DNA of 64,000 nucleotides from Thiohalocapsa sp. PB-PSB1 (GTDB lineage: Bacteria; Pseudomonadota; Gammaproteobacteria; Chromatiales; Chromatiaceae), in assembly GCA_016745215.1 (NCBI GenBank), contig CP050890.1, positions 1,364,001 to 1,428,000 of the forward strand, written 5' to 3'. The notes beneath the pieces were generated by a model. It did not search any database, had not been told where the DNA came from, and was given only the letters and a program-made list of their open reading frames with translations. A program made the position numbers and the translations under genes. Shown piece after piece: positions 25,543 through 34,631 of the stretch. The first letter of the stretch is position 1; every line of letters starts with the position of its first letter.

Positions 25543-25583
25543 GCACAAAGGCCATTGACTCTAACGTACCGAGGTAGATAGAG

Positions 25584-25823
25584 TTGCAAAGAGCTCGAGA
25601 TCCGAAGGACTCTCCAAGGAACAAACGGGCCATCTTTTCAGGCGTTCTGGCGGCGGTACTGATCGCGCCACTCGCTTCGCCGGCGCGGGACGTCGGCGGC
25701 GATACCTTACGCGGCGCTGCGAAAGGCGCCGTCATCGGCGGTATCGCCGGCGATGCGGGCAAGGGTGCCGCCGCCGGCGCCATCGGGAGCACGCTGATTG
25801 GCGGTGTTCGGCGCAATCGCTGA
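25584..25823 (+). CDS. Glycine-zipper protein
   Basis: The 79-residue frame starts at a TTG preceded by GAGG. It has a hydrophobic segment (AIFSGVLAAVLIAPLASPAR, probably a signal or membrane anchor) and a glycine-zipper block: GGDTLRGAAKGAVIGGIAG, DAGKGAAAGAIGSTLIGG. Such G-x-x-x-G blocks pack against membranes and are common in small cell-envelope proteins. The start codon is weakly supported. Confidence 0.55.
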   Translation: MQRARDPKDSPRNKRAIFSGVLAAVLIAPLASPARDVGGDTLRGAAKGAVIGGIAGDAGKGAAAGAIGSTLIGGVRRNR

Positions 25824-26058
25824 TCGCGCTCATGATCGGCTTGGACATGAGTCTGGATATCGGTGGCGACGACACCGGGGTGGATGCATTCCATTCTCCC
25901 AGGAGGGCGATGGATTTCTCCACGACGCGAAGCTGCACGGGGTATTCGCGGGACCGACCTTATTCTCGAACGCAACCGGCGGGCCGTCTCCAGGATGCCT
26001 CGGGCCTCCTCGAGGTCGAGCCCCTCATTCACGATCGAAGACAGAGAAACAGAAAGCG

Positions 26059-26529
26059 ATGCTGGGAATGTTATCGATGCTGGGAATGTTATTGACCACG
26101 GTCGTTGTGGTCGCTGCAACCGTCTCGATTCACGCCCTCGGGACGGTCTACTGGGCTCGCCACCTGGTGCAGCGCTATGCCGATCCGAGCGGTAACTTCA
26201 GGGTTGGCGCGGCCCTGCCCGCGCTGGCCTGGACCGCGGTCGTTCTACTGATACTGCATCTGGTCGAGGTCGTTATCTGGGCGCTGGCGTATGTCCTGGT
26301 CCTGCCCGGGGACCAACTGGCCTCGTTTGAGCAGGCGGTCTACTTCTCCGTGGTCACCTTCACCACCCTGGGCTATGGAGACATTACCCTGATCGACCAC
26401 GAATGGCGCATTCTCAGCGGGATCGAGGCCTTGAACGGCATCCTCCTGGTCGGCTGGACGACGGCACTGCTGTTCTCGGTGTTCCAGCGCTGCTGGAAGG
26501 GATTGGGCCACGGTCGTCGCGGACAATAA
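26059..26529 (+). CDS. Two-TM potassium-channel-like protein
   Basis: From ATG 26059 the 156-residue product has three hydrophobic stretches and a canonical K+ selectivity filter, TTLGYGD, between them (VYFSVVTFTTLGYGDITLID). The pore helix and following TM (ALNGILLVGWTTALLFSVFQ) are typical of bacterial ion-channel-2 proteins. No ligand-binding RCK domain is fused, so it may be gated by voltage, pH or a separate subunit. The same frame stays open upstream to 25798, but that part is not membrane-like, so the later ATG is preferred. Confidence 0.8.
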   Translation: MLGMLSMLGMLLTTVVVVAATVSIHALGTVYWARHLVQRYADPSGNFRVGAALPALAWTAVVLLILHLVEVVIWALAYVLVLPGDQLASFEQAVYFSVVTFTTLGYGDITLIDHEWRILSGIEALNGILLVGWTTALLFSVFQRCWKGLGHGRRGQ

Positions 26530-27004
26530 GTAGCGGTTCATGAATAACCTATACAACGCTATCCAGACATCGGCGGAGTGCAATCGGGGTCGGGGTCGCT
26601 ATCGGAATCGGAATCGAGAGAGAACACGCCATATGCCATTCGGTCATGATAAGCTGGACGTATACCCTGCGGCCATCGAAACGGCAAAGCGACGAGCGGG
26701 GATCGACGCCGGTCGTTTGAAATCGCACGTGGCTCGGCGCTGGAGTGCGCTGCGATTCAGGACGTGCTCGCTGGTGTGCGATGCGTTGTCCGCAGACGAC
26801 AACGGCAAGCAAAAGGCACTGCTCGATGGTATTGTGGCCATGCCAACGAAGCTCGGACAGCGTGGCTACGCGGTCAGCGAGGAGCTTGGCGGTATCGGGT
26901 TGGTCAGTTCGATACCGACGCCGATACCGATTACCGATACCGACGCCGATAGCGGTAGCGAATGAGTCGGCAGGCGACACCCAAGCCAAAAACCTGTTTA
27001 GCTT
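26530..27004 (+). pseudogene. Four-helix-bundle gene cassette, copy 2 (longest copy, frameshifted)
   Basis: The cassette shares borders with copy 1 (12873-13181). An ATG at 26633 begins MPFGHDKLDVYPAAIE, and later parts read SALECAAIQDVL in a second frame and KQKALLDGIVAMPTKLGQRG in the first. These are landmarks of the four-helix-bundle (23S rRNA intervening-sequence) family, so there is at least one frameshift near 26770 and a deletion of the second helix. The 3' end is a run of ATACCG/ACGCCG hexamers that would encode an S/P/T/D-rich tail. Confidence 0.65.
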
Positions 27005-27149
27005 AAGGAAAGCGACAGTAACGAATGCGTGCGATCCTCCGCCCGATCTTGCCCACTGCCCCACTGCCAGGGGAAGAATCGACCGGATATCGCTCGCAGT
27101 TGCGCAAGAGAAGACCTTCAACAATCGGTGCACACGTAAGGAGCAGCCT

Positions 27150-28409
27150 ATGCAAGTCTTTTTGACCGTCGCGGCAAGCCTCGGACTGACCGCTCTGTTC
27201 AGTTACATCAACGAGCGGTTTCTGCACCTGCAGCAGATGATCGGTCTCATGCTGCTGGCGCTCGGCCTCATGCTGGTGTTGATGCTCCTGAACGCCCTCG
27301 GCATTAGCGACGGCTTCGCGCAGGAGCAGGCCTTCGTGACCCGCCTCTCGCTAGACGCAACTCTTTTGAATGGCGTGCTTTGCTTCATGTTGTTCGCGGG
27401 CAGCATCAACGTGAATATTCGTACCCTGGGCGAGGAGAAGTGGGTCATTCTTACCCTGGCGCTCGGTGCCACGCTGATCGCCGCGGTCCTGATTGGATTC
27501 GCGCTGTGGTGGCTACTCGGTCTGGTTGGCATCACTCTCGGCTTGATGTTCGCTCTGGTCTTCGGCGCCCTGATCTCGCCGACGGATCCCATCGCCGCCC
27601 TGGCAATTCTAGGCAAAGTCGGGCTGCCCCCGCGTCTCGAAGCCATCATCAACGGCGAATCTCTGTTCAACGATGGCGTTGGCGTAGTCATCTTCACCAT
27701 CTTCCTTGCCGTTGCCGTCGGCACCCAGCAGCCCACTCTGGCGGATGCCCTGGTCATGTTCCTGCGCGAGGTCCTCGGCGGTGTCGGTCTCGGAGTCGTC
27801 GCCGCCGCGGTCATGCATCATATGATGACGAGAACCAGCGACTATGGAACCCACTTGCTGATCTCGCTGGCCGTGGTCTCCCTGGGCTATGGTCTCGCGG
27901 AGCATCTGGAGGTGTCGGGACTGATCGCCATGGTCGTGACCGGTCTGGTGGTGGGCAACTTCAGCCTGCCGCGGCTGTTGGACACTCAGCGCGCACCTTT
28001 CGGCACCTTCTGGCAGGCCGTCGACGAGGTGCTCAACGCCGTGCTGTTCGTGGTCATCGGCCTGCATATCGTGCTGGTGCCGAGCGAAGGTCTGCTGCCG
28101 ACCGCGACCATCGCCGTGCTCGTCTGCCTGGCAGCGCGCTGGCTCAGCGTCACCATCTCGCTGAGCGGCCTGACCGCGGCCGGTGCGCTCGAGGCGGATC
28201 GCTTGGGCCTGACCAACCTGCTCACCTGGGGTGGTCTACGCGGCGGGCTCGCCATCGCCATGGCCATGTCGCTGCCCGACAGTCCGGACAAGGCGGTGAT
28301 CCTGCACATGACCTACGGCGTCGTCGCCTTCTCGATCATCGTGCAGGGCCTGACCGTCGGCCGACTGTTCAGCGCCGATCAGCTCGAGCGGCTACTGGCC
28401 GATCGCTGA
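27150..28409 (+). CDS. CPA1-type Na+/H+ antiporter
   Basis: The start is ATG 27150 behind an AAGGAG site; an earlier in-frame opening lies in repeat DNA. The 419-residue protein has about 12 membrane segments. It carries the CPA1 signatures ALISPTDPIAALAILGKVGL and INGESLFNDGVGVVIF (with the ND transport motif), and the late block LLTWGGLRGGLAIAMAMSLP. It should exchange sodium (or potassium) for protons at the inner membrane. It lies 25 bp upstream of the FUSC gene and is probably co-transcribed with the efflux cluster. Confidence 0.9.
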   Translation: MQVFLTVAASLGLTALFSYINERFLHLQQMIGLMLLALGLMLVLMLLNALGISDGFAQEQAFVTRLSLDATLLNGVLCFMLFAGSINVNIRTLGEEKWVILTLALGATLIAAVLIGFALWWLLGLVGITLGLMFALVFGALISPTDPIAALAILGKVGLPPRLEAIINGESLFNDGVGVVIFTIFLAVAVGTQQPTLADALVMFLREVLGGVGLGVVAAAVMHHMMTRTSDYGTHLLISLAVVSLGYGLAEHLEVSGLIAMVVTGLVVGNFSLPRLLDTQRAPFGTFWQAVDEVLNAVLFVVIGLHIVLVPSEGLLPTATIAVLVCLAARWLSVTISLSGLTAAGALEADRLGLTNLLTWGGLRGGLAIAMAMSLPDSPDKAVILHMTYGVVAFSIIVQGLTVGRLFSADQLERLLADR

Positions 28410-28434
28410 TCCCGCGGGCCTTCGGGAAACGACC

Positions 28435-30597
28435 ATGCCGTTGTCCAAGCGCGTCAAAGAGGCGATCAAGACCGCATTGGCGATGACCATCGCCTACTAC
28501 CTGGCCCTGTCGATGAACTGGCCCAACCCCCACTGGGCCGGCTTTGCGGTGGCCGTCATCAGCCTCTCCACCATCGGGCAGTCCCTGAACAAGGGCATCA
28601 TGCGCATGGCCGGCACGCTGCTGGCGGCGGTCTTCTCGTTGACCCTGATCGCGCTGTTTCCGCAGGAGCGCTGGTGGTTCTTCACCGTACTGACCGTCTT
28701 CATCGGCTACTGCACCTATCGTATGGCGGCGAGCGAGCATCAGTACTTCTGGAACGCCGCCGGATTCGTCGCCGCCGTCATTTGCCTAGGCTCGCTCCCG
28801 CCCACCGAGAACGTCTTCAACACCGCCATCCTGCGCATCCTGGAGACCGGGGTCGGCATCCTCTCCTACACCCTGGTCACGGTCCTGCTCTGGCCGAGCA
28901 ATACCCAAGGCGAGATGATCCAGGCGGCCCGCGAGCTGACAGCCACCCAGCATGGGCTGTTCCGTCACTTTCTGCGCCGACTGCGGGGGGAGAATGATGC
29001 CGAGGATGTCCATGCCCAGCGCATTCAGCAGTTGCAACAGTTCAACCGCTTTAAGTCCGCGCTGGCCGCGGCGCGCACCGACAGCTACGAGGTCTGGGAG
29101 GTGCGCCGGCAGTGGCAGCAGGTCCAAGCCTGGGTGGCGGAGGTCATGGACCAGATGGAGAAGTGGCGGGAGAGCTTTGCCGAGGTCGAGACGCTGAAGC
29201 TCACGCACCTGTTGCCGAACATCGACGATCTGGCCGATGAGCTGGATGCGCGCATGGCGCAGACCGAGCGCATGCTCGAAGGCGAGGCCCCCGAGCGCAC
29301 CCCCCGCGCCATCGCGCTGCCCTGGGACCGGGAGGCCGTCGGCGCCCTGACCCAGTTCCAGAAGGCCGCCCTGGCGGTGATCCGCAACCGCTCCTTGAAG
29401 CTGGAGGAGGCCACGCGGGCCCTGTTCGAGACCATCGCCGACATCAAAGGATTCGGCCCCGAACAGGCGCCGCCGGCCCCCGCGGCGGTCGCCGGGCCGC
29501 GCCTGCTCATCGATCGCGACCGGCTGATGGCGGGGCTTAGGGTCATGCTCGGCCTGTGGCTGGCCTATCTGCTCTGGGTCTACACCGAGATCCCCGGCAA
29601 CAGCGCCTTCGTCATCATGCTGGCCCCGTTCGGGATGGCGGTGGCGACCATGCCCATGCTGCCGCTGATGGCCGTGTTGATCCCGGCCATCGTCAGCATC
29701 GGCTTCGCGGGCGTCCTCTACATCTTCGTCATGCCCCATCTGGCCGGGTTCGCCGCGTTGGGGGCGCTGCTGTTCGCGGTGACCTTCACCGTCTGCTACC
29801 TCTTCCACGCCCCGAAGCAGGCCCTGGGGCGCGCCTTTGGCCTGATGATGTTCGTCCTCGTGGCCGGCATCTCCAACGAGCAGACCTACAGCTTCCTCTC
29901 GGTGGCCAACACGGCGCTGATGTTCCCGCTGGTCTTCATCATCCTCGCGATCACGGCCAATGTCCCGGCGCCCGCGTCGGCCGAGAAGGTCTTCCTGCGC
30001 CTGCAAAGGCGCTTCTTCCGCAGCATCGCCTTTCTGCTCACCACCATGCCCTGGGGCATCACCGAGACGCCGGGCCCCATCGCGCGCTGGCGCCGGGCCT
30101 ACCATCTTCGCGAGATCGCGAGCCTGCCCGATAAGCTCGCCGCCTGGGGCGCGGCCGTGGATACCCGGGCGCTGCCGGGGACCACGCCGGAGCAGATCCA
30201 GGCCCTGACCACCAGTCTCCAGGCGCTGTCCTACCGCATGCTGGAGCTGCTCGACGCCCGCGAGGCGCCCCAAGCGGCGCTGGTCAAGCGCGAGTTGCTT
30301 GCGGACGTGCGTGCCTGGCGGCTGCGCGTGCTGGAGGTCGTCGATGCCTGGTCCAAGCAGACCGCAAGCGAGCCCGCCGAGCGCCTGCGCGCCGGGCTGG
30401 ATACCCGTCTCGCGCGGCTGGAGCAGCGGGTGGCGGAGACCATGAACCGGGCCCCGGAGGGCGCGCTCGACGACGGCGACCGGGAACGGCTGTACCGGCT
30501 GCTCGGGGCCTATCGGGGCCTGTCGGAGGCGGGCCTGAACTATGCGACCGTCGCCGAGGGCATCCCTTGGGGGGCCTGGCGCGAGTCGCGTTTTTGA
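28435..30597 (+). CDS. FUSC-family efflux transporter (AaeB-like)
   Basis: The 720-residue protein has two membrane blocks, roughly residues 15-150 and 365-515, separated by a cytosolic helical region, as in FUSC/AaeB proteins. Landmarks are VKEAIKTALAMTIAYYLALS, HWAGFAVAVISLSTIGQSLN and the second-block LMAGLRVMLGLWLAYLLWVY. Family members export aromatic carboxylic acids or related toxic metabolites together with a periplasmic adaptor. The DUF1656 and HlyD genes follow within 45 bp and 10 bp, giving an aaeB-aaeX-aaeA-like unit. The substrate is not predictable. Confidence 0.9.
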   Translation: MPLSKRVKEAIKTALAMTIAYYLALSMNWPNPHWAGFAVAVISLSTIGQSLNKGIMRMAGTLLAAVFSLTLIALFPQERWWFFTVLTVFIGYCTYRMAASEHQYFWNAAGFVAAVICLGSLPPTENVFNTAILRILETGVGILSYTLVTVLLWPSNTQGEMIQAARELTATQHGLFRHFLRRLRGENDAEDVHAQRIQQLQQFNRFKSALAAARTDSYEVWEVRRQWQQVQAWVAEVMDQMEKWRESFAEVETLKLTHLLPNIDDLADELDARMAQTERMLEGEAPERTPRAIALPWDREAVGALTQFQKAALAVIRNRSLKLEEATRALFETIADIKGFGPEQAPPAPAAVAGPRLLIDRDRLMAGLRVMLGLWLAYLLWVYTEIPGNSAFVIMLAPFGMAVATMPMLPLMAVLIPAIVSIGFAGVLYIFVMPHLAGFAALGALLFAVTFTVCYLFHAPKQALGRAFGLMMFVLVAGISNEQTYSFLSVANTALMFPLVFIILAITANVPAPASAEKVFLRLQRRFFRSIAFLLTTMPWGITETPGPIARWRRAYHLREIASLPDKLAAWGAAVDTRALPGTTPEQIQALTTSLQALSYRMLELLDAREAPQAALVKRELLADVRAWRLRVLEVVDAWSKQTASEPAERLRAGLDTRLARLEQRVAETMNRAPEGALDDGDRERLYRLLGAYRGLSEAGLNYATVAEGIPWGAWRESRF

Positions 30598-30635
30598 GCA
30601 CGCCTGCTATCGCATCGATGTCTGAGGAGAACGCT

Positions 30636-30848
30636 ATGAACCTGATCCCCAGTGAATTCGTCATCGGCGGCGTCTACTTCCCGCCGATGCTGATCGCCGC
30701 AACCCTCGGCACCGCTGCCGCTTGGTTGAGCGCTCACCTGCTCAACCGCTACCGGCTCTCGCGCTTCTTCGCCTACCCGCCGCTGGTGCTGCTGGCCCTG
30801 GCCGTGACCTACACCGTCCTTCTCGCAACCTTCGTCATACCGGGCTGA
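30636..30848 (+). CDS. DUF1656 small membrane protein (AaeX-like)
   Basis: The 70-residue protein (NLIPSEFVIGGVYFPPMLIA onward) has two membrane segments and matches the DUF1656 pattern seen between FUSC and HlyD genes. The start ATG follows GAGGAGA. It is an accessory subunit of the efflux pump by context; its mechanism is unknown. Confidence 0.85.
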   Translation: MNLIPSEFVIGGVYFPPMLIAATLGTAAAWLSAHLLNRYRLSRFFAYPPLVLLALAVTYTVLLATFVIPG

Positions 30849-30853
30849 ACATC

Positions 30854-31987
30854 ATGGGCGCAACCGTCAAAGTCCTCCTCACCGGCGCCGTGGTCCTGGT
30901 CGCGGCGGCGGCCGTCGCCTACAAATACTGGGACTACATCGAGAACCCCTGGACCCGCGACGGCCAGGTGCGGGCCAACGTCATCCAGGTCGCCCCGCGG
31001 GTCTCCGGCCCCATCGTCAAGCTCGCGGTGGTGGACAACCAGTTCGTCAACGCCGGCGATCTGCTGTTCGAGATCGACCCGCGCACCTACAAGGCGGCCC
31101 TCGACCAGGCCCACGCCAAGCTCGACGAGACCCGTGACGACCTGAAAGACCTCGAGCAGCAGGTCAACGTCGCCCAGGCCGCCCTGGAGCAGAGCGGCTC
31201 CCAGATCGAGCAAGCCCAATCCGCCGTCGAGAGCGCCCAGGCCGAGGCGGTACGGGCGCAGGCGGACTTCGATCGCGCCACCAAGCTGGTTAAGAAGGGC
31301 GACATCGCCAAGCGCCAATTCGACCAGACCGAGGCGTCCAACAAGGTCGCCAAGGCCGATCTGGACAAGGCCGAGTCCCGGCTGATGCAGGCCCAGTCCG
31401 CCAAGCTGCAGGCGCAGGCCGAGCTGGCGCGGGCCAAGGCGGACCTGGGTGCGCCTGGCGAGGAAAACGCCCAGCTGCGCGGCGCCAAGGCCGCGCTGGA
31501 AACCGCGCAGCTGAATCTGCAGTTCACCCAAGTAAAGGCGTCGGTGGACGGCTATGTGACCAACCTGAACCTGCGCCTGGGCAGCCAAGCGGTGGCCAAC
31601 CAGCCGGCGCTGGCCCTGGTCGACGCCAACAGCTACTGGGTGCACGGCTTCTTCCGCGAGACCGAGGTCGGGCGAATCAAGCCCGGCGATCAGGCCGTCA
31701 TCACGCTGATGAGCTACCCGGACGCCCCGCTCACCGGCGTCGTCGACAGCATCGGCTGGGGCATCGCCCAGCAGGACGGCAGCACCGGCCAGGACCTGCT
31801 GCCGAACGTCAACCCCACCTTCGAGTGGATCAGACTGGCGCAACGGGTGCCGGTGCGCGTACATCTCGAACAGGTGCCGGACCAGGTCAAGCTGCGCGTC
31901 GGCACCACCGCCTCTGTTCTGGTCAGAACCAGGACCGAAAGTGGTAGACAATCCGCACCTGTCCCCGCTCCGGCTGCCCTGCAATAG
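30854..31987 (+). CDS. HlyD/EmrA-type membrane-fusion protein (AaeA-like)
   Basis: The 377-residue protein has one N-terminal membrane anchor (LLTGAVVLVAAAAVAYKYWD). A lipoyl-like half follows (DGQVRANVIQVAPRVSGPIV), then a long alpha-hairpin of about 120 residues rich in Ala, Gln and Lys, and the returning lipoyl/beta-barrel domains (VKASVDGYVTNLNLRLGSQA, HGFFRETEVGRIKPGDQAVI). It should link the FUSC pump to an outer-membrane channel across the periplasm. It begins 5 bp after the DUF1656 stop. Confidence 0.9.
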   Translation: MGATVKVLLTGAVVLVAAAAVAYKYWDYIENPWTRDGQVRANVIQVAPRVSGPIVKLAVVDNQFVNAGDLLFEIDPRTYKAALDQAHAKLDETRDDLKDLEQQVNVAQAALEQSGSQIEQAQSAVESAQAEAVRAQADFDRATKLVKKGDIAKRQFDQTEASNKVAKADLDKAESRLMQAQSAKLQAQAELARAKADLGAPGEENAQLRGAKAALETAQLNLQFTQVKASVDGYVTNLNLRLGSQAVANQPALALVDANSYWVHGFFRETEVGRIKPGDQAVITLMSYPDAPLTGVVDSIGWGIAQQDGSTGQDLLPNVNPTFEWIRLAQRVPVRVHLEQVPDQVKLRVGTTASVLVRTRTESGRQSAPVPAPAALQ

Positions 31988-32058
31988 CTCGGAGACTCAT
32001 GCGCTGTCCTCGACTACAGAGCGATATGCGCCAGGTACACATGCATAGGTAATCACTG

Positions 32059-33402
32059 ATGATCATGGCCTCGCGAGAAAACACCCGGTCTTGGCGCGCT
32101 ATCGCCATACTGCTGATTTTGGCCGGTACGATCGTTCTTGGCGGCTGCGCCACTAAGCTCAGGGAACTGATGCCGACACCGAAGATCTACCCTCTCCCGG
32201 CGGCACAGACCATCTTCGACGAGGTTCCGCCCGAGCGCCGCAAGAGCAATGTCGACCTGCTCTACATCACCGATCGCGCCCCGGAGGAAGACCCGGAGGC
32301 CGAGCTGCCCTATGGGCAACAGCGCTCGCGATTCTTGGTGTTCGGGTCGGTGGACGTGGCGTTGCTGCCACGGATGGACTGGAAGGACTTGCAGCGCTAC
32401 AGTCTCTCCGATCCCCGAGACGAGCAGATCGTGCTGGAGGTCGGCGCTGTCAAGGAGCTGGGCCGCTACCCGATGGAGCCCTATCCGCTGCAAGCGGATG
32501 CAACTGGCCTCAGACGCGACCCGGACACGCTGGCCGCACATCGGCGCGCGAACAAGGCGCTGCAAGCGGAGGTGCAGCGGCGTCTGGAATCGGCGCCCTC
32601 CAAGCAGGTCATGCTCTACGTGCACGGATTCAACGAGACCTTTGCGACGGCGGCCTATACCGCCGCCGAACTGTGCCACTTCTTCGGCCGAGTGCACGTC
32701 TGCAGCTTCTTCACCTGGCCGGCCTCGAGCACGGGCAATCCGCTAACGTCTTACGTCAGCACCACGGAGTCGGGGCAGTACTCGGTGGGCCACCTGAAGA
32801 AGGTCATTCGGACGCTGGCGCAAACGTCCGGTGTGGAGGGGATTCAACTGTTGGCCCATAGCCGCGGGACGGCGGTTCTCCTGAATGCCATCCGGGAGCT
32901 CTCGATCGAGGCCATCGCCGCCGGTCAGAGTCCGGCCGAGGCGCTGAAGTTCGAGAACTGGGTGTTGATGTCACCAGACATCGACAAGGACGTGGCCTCG
33001 CAGCAGTTGGAGATCTTTGCCTCGGACCCGGACATGATCACCGACTGGACCTCGCCGCACCTACCGAAGTTCTTCCGCGGGCGCTTCACCATCTACGCCT
33101 CGTCGGAGGATAAGGCGTTGCGCTTATCCCAGTTTCTGTTCCGCAGCGCGGACCGCGTCGGCCAACTCACGGCCGACGACATCCCGGAGCACGCTCAGGA
33201 CTACTACGACAGCGTCGGCTCCATCGATATCATCGACAATGATGAAAAGCGGACCGACCGCTGGGGGCACGCCTATTTCACGAGCAATCCACGGGTGAGC
33301 GCCGACCTGATCGAGCTGGTTCGAAATGGCACTCCGCCCGGGGCGCCTGGGCGACGGCTGATTCGGACCGGGAAGATTACCTGGAAGTTTCCCAAAGACT
33401 GA
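32059..33402 (+). CDS. Lipoprotein alpha/beta hydrolase (DUF900 type)
   Basis: The 447-residue product has a lipoprotein signal peptide (ILLILAGTIVLGGC). It then has the DUF900 hallmarks: VDLLYITDRAPEEDPEAE, the oxyanion strand VMLYVHGFNETFATAAYTAA, and the nucleophile elbow LLAHSRGTAVLLNAIREL with Ser in HSRG. Downstream are an Asp in VLMSPDIDKD and a His in RWGHAYFTSNP. It is probably a serine esterase or lipase anchored to the periplasmic face or outer membrane. The next gene also encodes a lipoprotein and starts 43 bp later. Confidence 0.85.
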   Translation: MIMASRENTRSWRAIAILLILAGTIVLGGCATKLRELMPTPKIYPLPAAQTIFDEVPPERRKSNVDLLYITDRAPEEDPEAELPYGQQRSRFLVFGSVDVALLPRMDWKDLQRYSLSDPRDEQIVLEVGAVKELGRYPMEPYPLQADATGLRRDPDTLAAHRRANKALQAEVQRRLESAPSKQVMLYVHGFNETFATAAYTAAELCHFFGRVHVCSFFTWPASSTGNPLTSYVSTTESGQYSVGHLKKVIRTLAQTSGVEGIQLLAHSRGTAVLLNAIRELSIEAIAAGQSPAEALKFENWVLMSPDIDKDVASQQLEIFASDPDMITDWTSPHLPKFFRGRFTIYASSEDKALRLSQFLFRSADRVGQLTADDIPEHAQDYYDSVGSIDIIDNDEKRTDRWGHAYFTSNPRVSADLIELVRNGTPPGAPGRRLIRTGKITWKFPKD

Positions 33403-33445
33403 GCGTTTCGAGTAAGACTTACGCGGACTGAAGGAACGATTTGGC

Positions 33446-34249
33446 ATGCACATCAACAGATCCTCGAGCGGTCCGGCCAGCTGCCAGCCAAGTGTTCGGT
33501 GCTCTTGCTGCGAGAGCTCGGGCTGGCGGCTGGCGCTGCTTCTTTCACTGGCCGCTGCGCTCTTGTTGGGCGGCTGTGCCGCAAGGCGTCTGTTGGTCGA
33601 GATGCCGCAGGAACTGAAAGACGTAGCCGATCTCGGCCCCTCGCTGCAGCAAGTGGCAGAACTTCGGGTCCCGATGGAGGCCGTCGCAGATTTGCGCGAA
33701 CCAATGCAGCAGCTGACCGGCCTGGAGCAACCCATGGTCACCGTCGCCGGGCTGCAGGCACCGCTGACCGCGGCCGGGGAGTTGCGCAACCCGCTGCAGC
33801 GGGTGGCCGGAATGGAACCCACGCTGGAGCGCGTGGCGGAGATGACACCGACGCTCGGACGCGTGGCCGAGATGACGCCGGCGCTGATACGGATCGCCGA
33901 CTTGCAACGGCCGCTGGCCGACGTTGCCGCACTCGATGTGCAACTCACCGCTGTCGCCGGCCTCGGCCCGACGCTTGGCAACGTCGCTGCACTGCGTGCG
34001 TCTCTGGAAGGTGCGGCGGCACTGGACCCTGCGTTGCACAAGGTTGCGGCGCTCGACCCGACCCTGCAAGAGGTTGCCGCGCTTGACGCAGCACTCAAGA
34101 ACGTGGCCAGGCTGGAGGCGCCGCTGGTAGCGCTCGGTGCGATGGCGAACCTGACCCAGCCGAGCACCTATGTCCCGATGTTCGGCTATATCGGGTTTGT
34201 GCTGTTTCTCGCCGTCTGGGGCGGCATCAAACTGGGCCGACGCGGATGA
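33446..34249 (+). CDS. Lipoprotein of 18 decapeptide repeats with a C-terminal membrane segment
   Basis: The 267-residue protein has an N-terminal lipobox (SLAAALLLGGC). Then come 18 consecutive ten-residue units with the pattern x-P-x-L-x-x-V-A-x-L, for example EPTLERVAEM, TPTLGRVAEM, DPALHKVAAL and DPTLQEVAAL. It ends in a membrane segment (PMFGYIGFVLFLAVWGGIKL) and a basic tail. If the mature cysteine is lipidated and the C-terminus is inserted, the repeat rod is tethered at both ends, on one membrane or between two. I cannot name a family. The neighbours are an esterase lipoprotein upstream and an ATGA-overlapping small gene downstream, so it is probably part of an envelope operon. Confidence 0.75.
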   Translation: MHINRSSSGPASCQPSVRCSCCESSGWRLALLLSLAAALLLGGCAARRLLVEMPQELKDVADLGPSLQQVAELRVPMEAVADLREPMQQLTGLEQPMVTVAGLQAPLTAAGELRNPLQRVAGMEPTLERVAEMTPTLGRVAEMTPALIRIADLQRPLADVAALDVQLTAVAGLGPTLGNVAALRASLEGAAALDPALHKVAALDPTLQEVAALDAALKNVARLEAPLVALGAMANLTQPSTYVPMFGYIGFVLFLAVWGGIKLGRRG

Positions 34250-34446
34250 CGATCCAGATCATCGGACTGGCGCTGAGCGATCGCTGGCTGACGCGAGCGC
34301 TTGGCAGATTGCAGGCCGCGCTTTACCGACAACTCGGCAAGGATCTAGCCGAGGGCGCAGGCGCCGCTCACCAGCTAACGCAACGCGTTGGGAAAGGAAT
34401 CAGGCCATGCCCTTGCGGCTCTCGGATGGAGGGGCGACAGGAGTGA
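34246..34446 (+). CDS. Possible small protein translationally coupled to the decapeptide lipoprotein
   Basis: The 66-codon frame starts at an ATG overlapping the upstream stop (ATGA), which favours coupling. The first half, TIQIIGLALSDRWLTRALGR, is amphipathic and plausible. The second half is Arg/Cys/Gly-rich and less protein-like. No family is recognised. It could be a short accessory subunit or a remnant. Confidence 0.35.
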   Translation: MTIQIIGLALSDRWLTRALGRLQAALYRQLGKDLAEGAGAAHQLTQRVGKGIRPCPCGSRMEGRQE

Positions 34447-34631
34447 AGCGCTATTCCCAAGAGGTTCGTCCATGCAGTTCGCCAAGGTTCCCGACCTGCC
34501 GTCCGAGTGAACCGCGGCCGATGTCGCGCGGGACTCGGGCGTCCCGGATCTCGATTGCCGGCGTGGCGGACTACGGATCTCGAAGGTCAACAGCCCTGCA
34601 CGATCATTTGCCGAGACCGTCCTGCCGGATC

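Noticed and set aside
25798..26058. N-terminal extension of the potassium-channel frame
   Set aside because: The 87 extra residues are not membrane-like and read through the downstream part of another gene's flank. The ATG at 26059 directly precedes the first membrane segment.
28786..30273. A 495-codon minus-strand frame opposite the FUSC gene
   Set aside because: It is a GC-rich antisense shadow. The plus-strand FUSC protein has clear membrane segments and family motifs. The same applies to the antisense frame at 30809-31984.
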